Part shown: piece after piece, positions 48,772-57,328 of the stretch
Numbering within the stretch: position 1 is the first letter of the stretch
Layout: every line of letters starts with the position of its first letter
Source: Maricaulaceae bacterium
GTDB lineage: Bacteria; Pseudomonadota; Alphaproteobacteria; Caulobacterales; Maricaulaceae
Assembly (NCBI GenBank): GCA_026126205.1
Contig: JAHCJP010000001.1
Location: 62,001 to 126,000, forward strand
Direction of reading: 5' to 3'
DNA length: 64,000 bases
Translations under genes and position numbers: made by a program
The notes under the pieces: model-generated
Told to the model about the DNA's origin: nothing
What the model saw: only the letters and a program-made list of their open reading frames with translations
The model's database searches: none

Positions 48772-49637
48772 CCGATGATCTCCCTCAGGGTGGCCGAGAC
48801 GGCGTTGGCGCCGTCATAGGTGAACTGCGGCGCCGGCGGCGTCTCGAAGGTCGCTGGCCAGGCCTCGCGCAGCATCGATACGTCCGAACCGGCGTCGGGG
48901 ACGAACAGCACCGCCCCGGCGCGGCGCGCCCGCCCGCCGGCGTCATACAGGCGCCGCGCCTCGGCGTCGCTCAGCGCCGGCCAGCTGACGCTGATCGCGC
49001 GGCGCGGCGGGCGCAACTCGAAGAACTCCCGCCCGCCCGGCGCCTCGTCGGCCATGTCGCGGGCTTCCAGCTCCAGGTCGCGGCCGCGCTCGAAATTGAA
49101 GCGCGGCGTGAACGACCCGGCCAGCCACAGGCCGCCGAGGTCGAAATACCCGTCCGGATGCGCCGCGTCGTCGAACTCCACCCGGAAGGCCGCGGCGGGA
49201 AAGTCCAGCGCCAGCGGCAGCATGAAATGCCTCGGCCACAGGCCCAGATCGCCGGCCAGCGGCAGACCCGTCCACCAGTTGGGCTCATCCCAGTCGATCG
49301 CGTCCGAATCGAACCAGCGGCCATAGGCGGGCCGCCAGCCGCTGCTCCAGTCCGGGTCGCCGAGGTCGCCGCCCGCAGCGATCGCCGAGACGCGCACCTG
49401 CGCGTCGAGAGACAGGCTGTGAAACAGGATCGCGACCAGGTCTATGCGCCGCGGCCGGTCCAGGGCCGCGTCGAAGCGCGCTTTGGAGAGGTCGCCGGGC
49501 GCCAGCTGCCGCGCCGGGCGGCTGACATAGCCCGCGGCCTTCAGGTTCGACAGCGGCAGCGCCGCGGACCATTCGCCGCCGGACAGCGTCGCGGCCATCG
49601 CGTGATTGACATCGGATATCCGGCCCAGCGCCATCAT
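48768..49637 (-). CDS. Phage tail tip structural protein
   Basis: 289 residues from the ATG that overlaps the upstream stop codon; a GTG three codons earlier is the alternative. Sequence blocks NLKAAGYVSRPARQLAPGDLSKARFDAALDRPRRIDLVAILFHSLSLDAQVRV and the WRPAYGRWFDSDAIDWDEPNWWTG segment look like a beta-sandwich, galactose-binding-like fold seen in distal tail or tail-tip proteins of alphaproteobacterial siphophages. Exact role not known. It lies between the hub-like protein and the fibre. Confidence 0.75.
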   Translation of the reverse strand: MMALGRISDVNHAMAATLSGGEWSAALPLSNLKAAGYVSRPARQLAPGDLSKARFDAALDRPRRIDLVAILFHSLSLDAQVRVSAIAAGGDLGDPDWSSGWRPAYGRWFDSDAIDWDEPNWWTGLPLAGDLGLWPRHFMLPLALDFPAAAFRVEFDDAAHPDGYFDLGGLWLAGSFTPRFNFERGRDLELEARDMADEAPGGREFFELRPPRRAISVSWPALSDAEARRLYDAGGRARRAGAVLFVPDAGSDVSMLREAWPATFETPPAPQFTYDGANAVSATLREIIG

Positions 49638-51277
49638 CACCCCCACAGCGTCCAGACCATCAGGTCGCGCCTCGGCCGCATCATCTCCTCGCCGATCAGC
49701 AGGAACTGGCCGTCAAGGCCCGCCGCCGGCAGGTCGATATTGACGATCTGGCCCAGCCGCACCGCCAGCCGCGCCTGCGTGATCTCCAGCGTCACGCGCC
49801 AGGCGCGCTGGCGGCGCCCGTCCGGGGCGAGGCCAAACCGGGCGATCAGCCAGTTCGCGTAGAGCTGCGCCGCGCTCTCGGCGCGCAGCGGCGTCGCGAT
49901 CTCGATCCGCCGGAACGCGTTCGGCCACGCCTCCTTGGCCGCCGCGTCCTCGGCGATCAGCCAGCGGTATTCGGCCGCCAGCTCCTGTTCCTTGTCCGTG
50001 CCGCGCAGGTCCGGCGCGATGTCGGCCGGGCCGTAGGTGGTCCATATCCGGCCCCAGCCCACGGCCGCCTCGCCCAGCGGCGGCGGCGCGCTCTCGTCCG
50101 TCGCAAGCCCGATCACGTCGGCCTCGCCGATCGACGCCGCGACCAGGAAGCCCGGTATGCCCGGCGGATACACCTCGTTGAAGCGCCAGACGCCGGTGCG
50201 GTCGGGGGCGAGGATGAAGGCGATATAGCCGACCCCGCCCAGCTCGGTCGCCGCGCCACGCGCCGCCCAGCCGATCGCGTCGCGGGCGCTCACCGGGTCC
50301 GCGAAGAACACGCCGGCGTGCTGGCCGCTGGTGGTCAGGATTCCGGTAAGCCGCGAATCCGGCAGGCCCGCATACCAGAACAGGCGCTTCAGAACGCTGC
50401 CGTGCGCCTGGTCGCCGACCCGGAAGCCGAAGGCGAGCTTGCCGACCGGCTGACCCTCGATCCGGATCAGTTTCCGCCCCGCCGCGAAGTCATAGATGTA
50501 CTCGCCGGGGTCCAGCGCCTCGCCGTCGAAATCCGCCGAGGTCGGGCCGTCGACCGGGTTGTTGTGGCCGTAGTCGCCGGCATGGACATAGCCGGCGGCG
50601 TCGCCGCGATCGAACAGGCTGACCCCGGCGCCGCCGCCGAACACCGAAAGCCCGGTCCCGACGATGTCGCCATAGAGCTGATAGGCCTGCAGCGCCGTGT
50701 TCACCTGCGGGCAGGGCAGGTGCGCGTCGAGCAGCCGGCCGAGCGCGACCGGTTTCGGGCGGCCCTTCACCGTCTCCGGCGTCCCCTCATAGAGCACCGT
50801 GTCGCCGTCATTGGTCCCGGCGTAGAACTGGGTGTGCAGCGGCTTGTCCAGCTCCGCCCAGTGATCGTGCATGATCACCTTCACCCGCGGCGCCTCGCTG
50901 AAGCCGTAGGCGTAGCCGGGCGGCTGGCAGACGCCGCTCATCACCAGCAGCGCGGCGCTGAACGCCGTGCCGGGCGTCCACAGCCGCACGCGGATGGCGC
51001 CCCAGCTCCACGCCTCCCAGGCGTCCAGCGCCCGGTCGGCGTTGGCCAGCGTCATCGCCCCGGCCGACCAGCCGGGCGACAGGGTCTGGAAATCGCCCCA
51101 CAGCGCGCGGGCCAGCGACGGCGCCTCGATGATCCGGTCATCCCACACCGCGTGGCTGACCGCGCCCTGGCCCGCCCCGAAGGGCCGGATCGCCCGGTCG
51201 CTGAAACGCAGCGTCTGCACGCTTCCTCCGCCCGGCGGCGTCACGTCGATCTCGGCCAGGATCACGCGCTCGCTCAT
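49637..51277 (-). CDS. Phage baseplate hub / tail-tip protein
   Basis: 546 residues. MSERVILAEIDVTPPGGGSVQTLRFSDRAIRPF and LSPGWSAGAMTLANADRALDAWEAWSWGAIRVRLW resemble the hub proteins downstream of the tape measure in B3- and RcapMu-like phages. The latter half (ELGGVGYIAFILAPDRTGVWRFNEVYPP; YRWLIAEDAAAKEAWPNAFRRIEIATPL; RLGQIVNIDLPAAGLDGQFLLIGEEM) fits a gp27-like hub fold (inference). ATG overlaps the tape measure stop by four bases. Confidence 0.75.
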   Translation of the reverse strand: MSERVILAEIDVTPPGGGSVQTLRFSDRAIRPFGAGQGAVSHAVWDDRIIEAPSLARALWGDFQTLSPGWSAGAMTLANADRALDAWEAWSWGAIRVRLWTPGTAFSAALLVMSGVCQPPGYAYGFSEAPRVKVIMHDHWAELDKPLHTQFYAGTNDGDTVLYEGTPETVKGRPKPVALGRLLDAHLPCPQVNTALQAYQLYGDIVGTGLSVFGGGAGVSLFDRGDAAGYVHAGDYGHNNPVDGPTSADFDGEALDPGEYIYDFAAGRKLIRIEGQPVGKLAFGFRVGDQAHGSVLKRLFWYAGLPDSRLTGILTTSGQHAGVFFADPVSARDAIGWAARGAATELGGVGYIAFILAPDRTGVWRFNEVYPPGIPGFLVAASIGEADVIGLATDESAPPPLGEAAVGWGRIWTTYGPADIAPDLRGTDKEQELAAEYRWLIAEDAAAKEAWPNAFRRIEIATPLRAESAAQLYANWLIARFGLAPDGRRQRAWRVTLEITQARLAVRLGQIVNIDLPAAGLDGQFLLIGEEMMRPRRDLMVWTLWG

Positions 51278-54200
51278 CTGATCCTCGCCGCCGCCTGCCG
51301 CGCGAGCGCGTTGGCCAGCTCCGCCTCGTCCGCCATCTCCTTCACATGATGCGCCGTCTTCTCGCCGGCGCGGCGGGCGCCCGCCAGCTCCGCCCCGTGC
51401 TCGCGCCGCGTGTTCTCGGCCGTCTCCAGCAGCCGGCCGAGGCCGTGGCCGGTCACCTCCTGAAGCGCGCGCAGCCGCTCCTCGATGCGGCGCAGCCAGT
51501 CGATGTCGCCGCCGGGCTCGACCGGCAGGCCGTCGAGGCCCGAATACCCCTTGCCGGTCGCACGCTCCGGCTTCAGGCCGGGGGTGGCGGGCGGCGGCGT
51601 GAAGGTCTCGGCCGCGTCATGGGCCAGCGGCGGCGTCAGCAGCTCGCGCCAGATATCCCGGCCCGGCGGCCCGATGTCCGCCGCTCCGGCGCCGCCGCCG
51701 TCACCCAGCGCCTGCAGCGCCGCCACCAGCTGGCGGGTCTGCTCGTCCAGCGGGTCGGCGAAGGCGTCGCGGATCTCCACCCCGCCGCGCCGCCACCAGT
51801 CGTCCGGGTTGCGCGGGTCGAGCGGGTCCGGCGGCTCCACCGGCAGGCCGCTGCGCTCGTCGTCATCGCCGCCGCGCTCGGCCGGGGTCGGCCCGCCGGT
51901 CGGCGGCGGCTCCTCCGGACGCCAGCGAGACAGGCGCTCGATATCGCCCATGATCAGCGCCCACAGGTCGGCGCGCGCCTGGGCGCTGCTGGTCGCCAGC
52001 CGGTCGGCCTGCAACAGGCGCTCGGCGTAGCGGGTGATGTTGCGCAGCGCCTCCTCGTCCCCGGCCTCGGCCAGGCGAAGCTGCTCCTCGTACTGGCGGA
52101 ACGCCTCCTCGCGCTGCGTCTGCGGCGACAGCGGCGCCAGATCGCCCAGCATCATCCGGTCCAGCCACTCGCGGTGTCCGGCCTGGATGCGCTCCAGCGC
52201 CTCGGCCGCGATCCCGGCCGCGTTCCCGAGGCGCCGCATCACGTCCTCGATCTGCAGCTCGCGCAGCCGCTCGATCTGGCCCAGCACGTCGGCCGTGATC
52301 AGCCCGGCGGCGATCAGCTCCTCGGCTTCCTCGCGCAGCGCCCGGTAGGCCGCCTCGATCTCGGCCATGGCGGTGCGGCGCTGCCACTCCGCCGGGTCCA
52401 TGAACTGCAGGATCGCCAGGTCGATCGCCTCGGCGAAACCGCGGCCGCGCGCGATCACCTCGATCGCCTCCTCCAGCGTCCGGGCGGTCTGGACCAGGCG
52501 CGCCTCGGCCTCGCTCAGGTCCGACGCCCCGGCCGCGATGGCGCGCAGGATCGTCTCCTTGACCACGGCCTCGGCCAGCGCCTGCGCGTCGGCGTACTGC
52601 GAAAGGCTCACCCCGTGGCCGATCACGTCCGTCAGCGAGCCGGCGCCGCGATAGGCGCCGCCGAAGAACCCCTCGCCGCCAAGGGCCTTGTAATTGCCGC
52701 CGGTGACATAGCCGGCCGTCGTCGTCATGCCGGCGATCTTCGTCAGGTCGATCCTGAACAGCTCCGCGGCGGCGTTCAGGCTCTGGCTGATCGCCTGCGC
52801 CAGCTGGCCGACCTCGGAGCCCGGCCCGCCGTCGCGCGTGTGCTGGCCGCCGACCTGGAAGCCGCCGGCGGTGGCGACGATCTCGGCCGTGGACATCGGC
52901 CGCTTCTTGCCGCCGAACAGATTACCCAGCGCCAGCCCGGCCAGCGCGCCCAGCGGCCCGGCGATCGCCGTCAGCGCCGAGCCTACGGCGCCGCCCATCA
53001 GCCCGCCCAGCGCGGTCCCCTTCAGACCGGCGATCAGCGCGCCGCCCGCCATGCCGCCCAGATGCGCGCCGCCCAGCGACAGGCCGAGGTCGAGGCCGGT
53101 ATTCCCCGACCCCAGCCCCATGCCCTGGCCGAGCAGGAAGCCGGTTCCGGCGGACCCCAGCAGGCCCTCGAACGCCCCGCCGAGGCCGCCCTTGCCGCCG
53201 CCCAGCATGCCGCCCAGCGAACCGGACAGGTTGCCGGCCACGGCCTGCACGACGATGCGGATCGGCTCGGCCAGCATCGCGTCGTAGATCGCCCGGCGCA
53301 GCTCGCGCTCCAGCATGTTCCCCAGCTCGCCGAAGGCCAGCTCGCCGGAATTGATGAACGCGTCGCGCATCATGTCCTGCATCTCGCCGGCGGCGGCCGC
53401 CCAGTCCTGCGCCCAGGCCTCGGCCTCGGCCCGCGCCCGCGCCATCGCCCGCACCGCGTCTTCGGCCAGGTCGCGCTGCTCGCCGCGGATCCGGGTGATC
53501 AGCGCCTCGGTGCGCAGCGCGATCTGCCGTTCGCGATTGGTCAGCCGCGCCAGCCGCAGGTCCTGTTCGAAGTCCGCGGCCTCGGCCGTCGCCGCGCCCG
53601 CGGCCTGCAGCGCGAACAGCGCCTCGGCCTTGGCGATGATCCCGGCCGCCGCCGCGTCGGTCACCTCCAGGCCGCGGCGCTCCACCTCCTGGCGCACGAA
53701 CTCGGCGCGGGCGTAGTCGGCCAGGGCGATGGCGCCGCCTTCCAGCGCCGCGTTGCGGCGGATCTCCGCCGCGATGCGGCGCGACAGATCCTCTTCTCCG
53801 GCGGCGGCGGCCTCGGCCCGCTCGCTGGCGATCGCCTGCGCCTCGCGGGCGCGCGCCGCGGCCATCGCCGCCTCGGCGGCGGCGCGCTCGCGCGGGTTCA
53901 GCTGGTCCAGCGTCTCCACGCCGAGCCGCCGCAGCGCCGTCAGCGCCGCCTCCTCGATGCGATAGGCCTCCACCGCCTCGCGCCCCTGCGCGATCGCCGC
54001 CGTGCGCCGGACCAGCGCCGCCGCGTCGGAATCGGCCGCACGCGCCATCTCCCATCCCTGGCTCACACGCTCGGCCTGGATGCGCAGCCGCTCCACCGCC
54101 TCGGCCTGGCGCCGGATCGCCGCCGCGCCCTCGTCGTCCTGCGACAGCCCGGCCTTGACCACCGCCTGCCGCCCGGCTTCCGCGATCCGCCAGCGCGTCA

Positions 54201-54954
54201 GCGCCGCCTCGCCCTCGGCCGCCGCCGCCGCCTGGGCGCGCAGCGACGCCGCCTCAAGGTCCAGCGCCTCGGCCAGGTCCCGCACCCGGCGCGCGCGCCG
54301 GTCGATTTCGCCGGGGTCGCCGGCGCCGCGGCCAAAGTTAAGGAAGAAGTCGGGACCCTGTCCGGCGAGGGTTTCGAAGGCGGCCACCGCGTCCTGAACG
54401 GCCAGCGCAGCCCGTTCCATCGCCGGTCCCATCTGCATGCCCAGCTGGGCTTCCAGACCTTCTCGGGCGGCGGCGCGGGGGCCGAGCCTGTTGGGGCCGC
54501 CGGTCTCGAACATGATCCGCCGCATTTCCCGGTCGAAGCGGCGTTGAATCTCGGCCTGGGCTTCCAGCGCCTGGGAGATGCGCAGCTTCGCGGCCTCCAT
54601 GGCCTGCGCGCGCATCGCCGCAGCATCACGCATCCGGGCGTCGGCCAGCGCATCGACTTCCCTGGCCAGTTCGCTGGTCTTTCCGGCCGCCTCTTCCTGG
54701 GTGGCGATCCACTCCTGCTCCCGGCGGTCCAGCCACTCCACTTCGACGCCGGCGTCCCGCAGCTGCGCGCCCAGATCACGCAGCTCGGCGTCCAGATCGG
54801 TGATCACCGCGGTCGCGGAAACGAACGCGCGCTCCTGCCGCCGGGTGTATTCGTGGAGGCCCCAGCCCGCGACGGCCGCCGCCGTCAGGCCGGCCACCCA
54901 GGGCCCGCCCAGCATCGCCACCAGCCCGGCGCCGGCCGAACGCATCCCCGCCAT
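51274..54954 (-). CDS. Tape measure protein, C-terminal segment (third frame)
   Basis: 1,226 residues from the first ATG after the second frameshift. Long Ala/Arg/Glu-rich helical repeats (coiled coil) for the first 520 residues; then a Gly-rich hydrophobic part (NLSGSLGGMLGGGKGGLGGAFEGLLGSAGTGFLLGQGMGLG, LGGLMGGAVGSALTAIAGPLGALAGLALGNLFGG), typical of tape measure membrane-interacting ends; then a further helical tail. The length would set the tail length. It is unlikely to be translated on its own. Confidence 0.7.
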   Translation of the reverse strand: MAGMRSAGAGLVAMLGGPWVAGLTAAAVAGWGLHEYTRRQERAFVSATAVITDLDAELRDLGAQLRDAGVEVEWLDRREQEWIATQEEAAGKTSELAREVDALADARMRDAAAMRAQAMEAAKLRISQALEAQAEIQRRFDREMRRIMFETGGPNRLGPRAAAREGLEAQLGMQMGPAMERAALAVQDAVAAFETLAGQGPDFFLNFGRGAGDPGEIDRRARRVRDLAEALDLEAASLRAQAAAAAEGEAALTRWRIAEAGRQAVVKAGLSQDDEGAAAIRRQAEAVERLRIQAERVSQGWEMARAADSDAAALVRRTAAIAQGREAVEAYRIEEAALTALRRLGVETLDQLNPRERAAAEAAMAAARAREAQAIASERAEAAAAGEEDLSRRIAAEIRRNAALEGGAIALADYARAEFVRQEVERRGLEVTDAAAAGIIAKAEALFALQAAGAATAEAADFEQDLRLARLTNRERQIALRTEALITRIRGEQRDLAEDAVRAMARARAEAEAWAQDWAAAAGEMQDMMRDAFINSGELAFGELGNMLERELRRAIYDAMLAEPIRIVVQAVAGNLSGSLGGMLGGGKGGLGGAFEGLLGSAGTGFLLGQGMGLGSGNTGLDLGLSLGGAHLGGMAGGALIAGLKGTALGGLMGGAVGSALTAIAGPLGALAGLALGNLFGGKKRPMSTAEIVATAGGFQVGGQHTRDGGPGSEVGQLAQAISQSLNAAAELFRIDLTKIAGMTTTAGYVTGGNYKALGGEGFFGGAYRGAGSLTDVIGHGVSLSQYADAQALAEAVVKETILRAIAAGASDLSEAEARLVQTARTLEEAIEVIARGRGFAEAIDLAILQFMDPAEWQRRTAMAEIEAAYRALREEAEELIAAGLITADVLGQIERLRELQIEDVMRRLGNAAGIAAEALERIQAGHREWLDRMMLGDLAPLSPQTQREEAFRQYEEQLRLAEAGDEEALRNITRYAERLLQADRLATSSAQARADLWALIMGDIERLSRWRPEEPPPTGGPTPAERGGDDDERSGLPVEPPDPLDPRNPDDWWRRGGVEIRDAFADPLDEQTRQLVAALQALGDGGGAGAADIGPPGRDIWRELLTPPLAHDAAETFTPPPATPGLKPERATGKGYSGLDGLPVEPGGDIDWLRRIEERLRALQEVTGHGLGRLLETAENTRREHGAELAGARRAGEKTAHHVKEMADEAELANALARQAAARIR

Positions 54955-56137
54955 CGCCGCGCCGCTGGCGGTCAGGCTCGCCTGGTAGCTCCTCGTGGGC
55001 TCCGCAGCCGCCGCCCCGCGCCGCCCGGTCTGCGCGTTGCGCGGCGGTCAGCGCCGCCTGGCCGCCGTCAGTCTCGTCCGCCGCAGCCGATCTGGCGCTG
55101 GTGCTGGCCAGCGCCAGCTCCACCCAGCCGCGCGCACCGCCGCGCCGCCGCCTGCACCCGCCCGGCGGCGTGCGCCCGGCTGGCGCGGCCGCCGTCAGCC
55201 TGGCCTGCGCCGCCGCCATGATCGCGCCGCGCAGCCCCGTCACGGCTGCGGCCTCCGTGGCGGCCGCGGCCGCGGCGTTGCGTCCGGAGATCGCGGCGGC
55301 TTCCGACTTCATCAGCCAGGCCGCGGCGCTGGCGCGCGCCTGCACGGCGACGCCGGCCAGCCAGCGGACCAGCGCGACGCCGGCGATGAACTGCGCCGCC
55401 GCCCACACCGTCTCCAGCTGCGCCGCCAGCGCCGCCAGCGCCTCCGGATCGTCGGCCGCCGCCTTGATCGCGTCGGCGATCGCGATGATCTCCGCCGCCA
55501 CCGCCCGGCTCGTCCCGGTCAGCTCGTCCAGCCGTCCGGTCAGGGTCAGGATCGCCGTGCCCGTACGCACGCCGGCGTCCTCGATCGTCGCCGGCATGCT
55601 CTCGGCCTCGGCGCGCAGCCGCTCCATCTGGCTGATCATCGCGTCGACGACGACATGGGTGGACAGCCGCCCCTCGCGCGCCATCTCGCGCAGCTCGCCC
55701 GTCGTGATCCCCAGCGCGTCGGCCAGCGCCTGCGTCACCCGGCCGCCGTTCATGATCACGGTGTTGAACTCGTTGCCGCGCAGCTCGCCCAGCGCCAGCC
55801 CGCGCGCCATGGCGTTGATCACCGTCTCGGCGCGCTGGCCGCGCGCCGCCGAGACGACGAGGGCGTTGTTCAGCGCCTCGGTGAAATCCAGCCCCGCCTC
55901 GGCGCCATAGCCGTATTCGGCCAGCGCCTGCGCGTTCAGCAGCCAGTTCTCGGCCGTCAGGCTCAGCGATGAATAGGTGCGGTCGGCGATCTCGGCCAGC
56001 CGCGCCGTCGCGTCGCCGTGATAGTCCAGATTCTCCGTCGCGATCCGGATGCGGCTGGTCATGTCCGACCACTCGCCGGACATCCGCGCCAGCTCCCGTC
56101 CGCCCAGCGCCGCCCCCGCCGCCAGCGCCGTGCCCAT
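54776..56137 (-). CDS. Tape measure protein, N-terminal domain segment (second frame)
   Basis: 453 codons from an internal ATG. The first 330 carry the conserved domain: ELARMSGEWSDMTSRIRIATENLDYHGDATARLAEIADRTYSSLSLTAENW, GLALGELRGNEFNTVIMNGGRVTQALADALGITTGELREMAREG. The end (after about residue 375, Gly/Arg-rich with GGGCGAHEELPGEPDRQRRG) is out of frame and not genuine, marking the second shift. See the interrupted gene entry. Confidence 0.65.
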   Translation of the reverse strand: MGTALAAGAALGGRELARMSGEWSDMTSRIRIATENLDYHGDATARLAEIADRTYSSLSLTAENWLLNAQALAEYGYGAEAGLDFTEALNNALVVSAARGQRAETVINAMARGLALGELRGNEFNTVIMNGGRVTQALADALGITTGELREMAREGRLSTHVVVDAMISQMERLRAEAESMPATIEDAGVRTGTAILTLTGRLDELTGTSRAVAAEIIAIADAIKAAADDPEALAALAAQLETVWAAAQFIAGVALVRWLAGVAVQARASAAAWLMKSEAAAISGRNAAAAAATEAAAVTGLRGAIMAAAQARLTAAAPAGRTPPGGCRRRRGGARGWVELALASTSARSAAADETDGGQAALTAAQRADRAARGGGCGAHEELPGEPDRQRRGDGGDAFGRRRAGGDAGRALGGRPDGGGRRGLGPPRIHPAAGARVRFRDRGDHRSGRRAA

Positions 56138-56449
56138 CAGCAGCGCCGACCGGCCCGCCCCGTCCGCCGCCCGGTCGAACTCCCCGGCGCGATCGGCTGC
56201 ACGCAGGCCGCGCGCCGCCTGGTCGGCAGCCGCCGCGCGTCGCGCGTTCCTGCCGCCAGCCGCTATCGCTCTGCGCCGCGCCCTGGGCGCCGCGCTGGAA
56301 CCGCCCCGCCTGGGCGTCGGCCGCGCCGAGACCGCCGGCGGCTTCGCGGCCCGCCGCGTCGACCTGTTTCAGCCCGGCTTCAGCCTTGCTCGCCGCGGCC
56401 TGGGCGCCGCTGGAATCGCCATCGATGCGAAGGAAGGCGCGCAGGTCGC

Positions 56450-56863
56450 TCACCGGCGCGCCTCCTCGCCGAAGGCGGTCAGCGCCTCCATCTCCATCAC
56501 CTGCAGCCGGTCGAAGCCGTCCGGGTCCAGCCGGATCCGCGCCAGCCGCGCCGCCGCCGCCACCCCGTCATAGTCCAGCCCGGTGCGGATCAGCGTCGCC
56601 TTCGTCATCGTCGACAACGCCACGCCCCGCCACTGAGTCTGCACCCGCATGAACAGCCGCACCGCGGCCGCGTTCGCGGGATGCACCTGGAAGCCGCCGC
56701 CGTCGCGCGCCCGCGCCGCGGCGGCGCGCTCGCGCATCTCCGCGATCACGCCGGCTGGCGCGCCGAAGGCTTCAAGGTCGAGGGCGAAGCCGGCCAGCTC
56801 CGCCGCGCTCGCCGCCGGCGTCGACAGCCGCCCGGTGGCGATCAGCCGGGCGGCGTCGCGGAG
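56450..56863 (-). CDS. Tail assembly chaperone, downstream frame expressed by -1 frameshift (DUF1799-like)
   Basis: 137 codons with no in-frame start near their beginning. The frame is entered only by slipping at A-AAA-AAC in the gene upstream. It encodes LRDAARLIATGRLSTPAASAAELAGFALDLEAFGAPAGVIAEMRERAAAA...FQVHPANAAAVRLFMRVQTQWRGVALSTMTKATLIRTGLDYDGVAAAARLARI, resembling DUF1799 tail proteins. The predicted fusion is about 262 residues. It corresponds to the T part of lambda gpG-T, which links chaperone to tape measure protein; the tape measure gene follows with a four-base overlap. Confidence 0.85.
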   Translation of the reverse strand, partial: LRDAARLIATGRLSTPAASAAELAGFALDLEAFGAPAGVIAEMRERAAAARARDGGGFQVHPANAAAVRLFMRVQTQWRGVALSTMTKATLIRTGLDYDGVAAAARLARIRLDPDGFDRLQVMEMEALTAFGEEARR

Positions 56864-57237
56864 TTTTTTTCCGGCGCGCCGCTCTTGAAAGACGCCCAGG
56901 CGCGAAGCAGCGCGATATAGGTGCGATCCTCGTTCAGCAGATCCTCGACCAGCTCCGGGGTGAAGGCCTCGGCCTCTCCGGCCCCCAGGCCGATGAACAC
57001 CTTGCGCAGGCGCTCTTTCGGGTCCGGCCATTCCGGCGTCCGTCCGGCCTTGACGGCCTCGTCCGCCGCCTTGGCCAGATCGCGCTCGGCCTTCGCCTCC
57101 TCCGGCGTCAGGTCGCGGAACCGCGCCATGAACTCGCGGATCTCCACCCCGCCGCCGTCCACCGGCACCGGCACCTTCACCGGCCAGTCGGCTTCGAACG
57201 GCTTTTTCAGGTCCCTGAAATCGAATTTCACGCCCAT
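56842..57237 (-). CDS. Phage tail assembly chaperone (zero-frame product)
   Basis: 131 residues: GVKFDFRDLKKPFEADWPVKVPVPVDGGGVEIREFMARFRDLTPEEAKAERDLAKAAD, then VFIGLGAGEAEAFTPELVEDLLNEDRTYIALLRAWASFKSG. The pattern of a short beta N-terminus and helical body, between tail tube and tape measure genes, matches phage tail assembly chaperones. Seven codons before its stop it crosses a slippery heptamer, allowing a longer fusion product. Confidence 0.85.
   Translation of the reverse strand: MGVKFDFRDLKKPFEADWPVKVPVPVDGGGVEIREFMARFRDLTPEEAKAERDLAKAADEAVKAGRTPEWPDPKERLRKVFIGLGAGEAEAFTPELVEDLLNEDRTYIALLRAWASFKSGAPEKNSATPPG
56863..56869 (-). promoter_or_regulatory. -1 ribosomal frameshift slippery heptamer A-AAA-AAC
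   Basis: On the coding strand the zero-frame codons read GAA AAA AAC TCC. The heptamer A AAA AAC is one of the most efficient bacterial -1 slip sites, and the -1 frame is open for 137 further codons. The zero frame stops seven codons later. Confidence 0.9.
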
Positions 57238-57328
57238 GTTTCATGGCTCCGTCTCGGTTGCTTGATGCGGCCGCCCCGAACGCCTCGACGATCGCGGCGG
57301 CGGCCTGAAGTCAGGCGTGGCGCCGCCC

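Larger units (their letters stand above)
51274..56453 (-). pseudogene. Tail tape measure protein gene interrupted by two frameshifts
   Basis: The coding signal changes frame twice. The N-terminal part (from 56453: MSDLRAFLRIDGDSSGAQAA, KAEAGLKQVDAAGREAAGGL) runs in one frame to about 56230. It continues in a second frame (AADQAARGLRAADRAGEFDRAADG, then GRELARMSGEWSDMTSRIRIATENL, the tape-measure N-terminal domain) to about 55010. The last 1,240 codons are in the third frame (AAAAEPTRSYQASLTASGAAMAGM onward). Both shifts are +1, i.e. an extra base or two missing ones, in GC runs near 56225-56250 and 55005-55025. Either the phage is defective or the assembly has indel errors there. Confidence 0.75.

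Noticed and set aside
51346..55221. 1,291-codon open frame on the plus strand across the tape measure gene
   Set aside because: Antisense to a clear tape measure protein; Arg/Gln/His/Ala-rich shadow composition; all other phage genes are on the minus strand.
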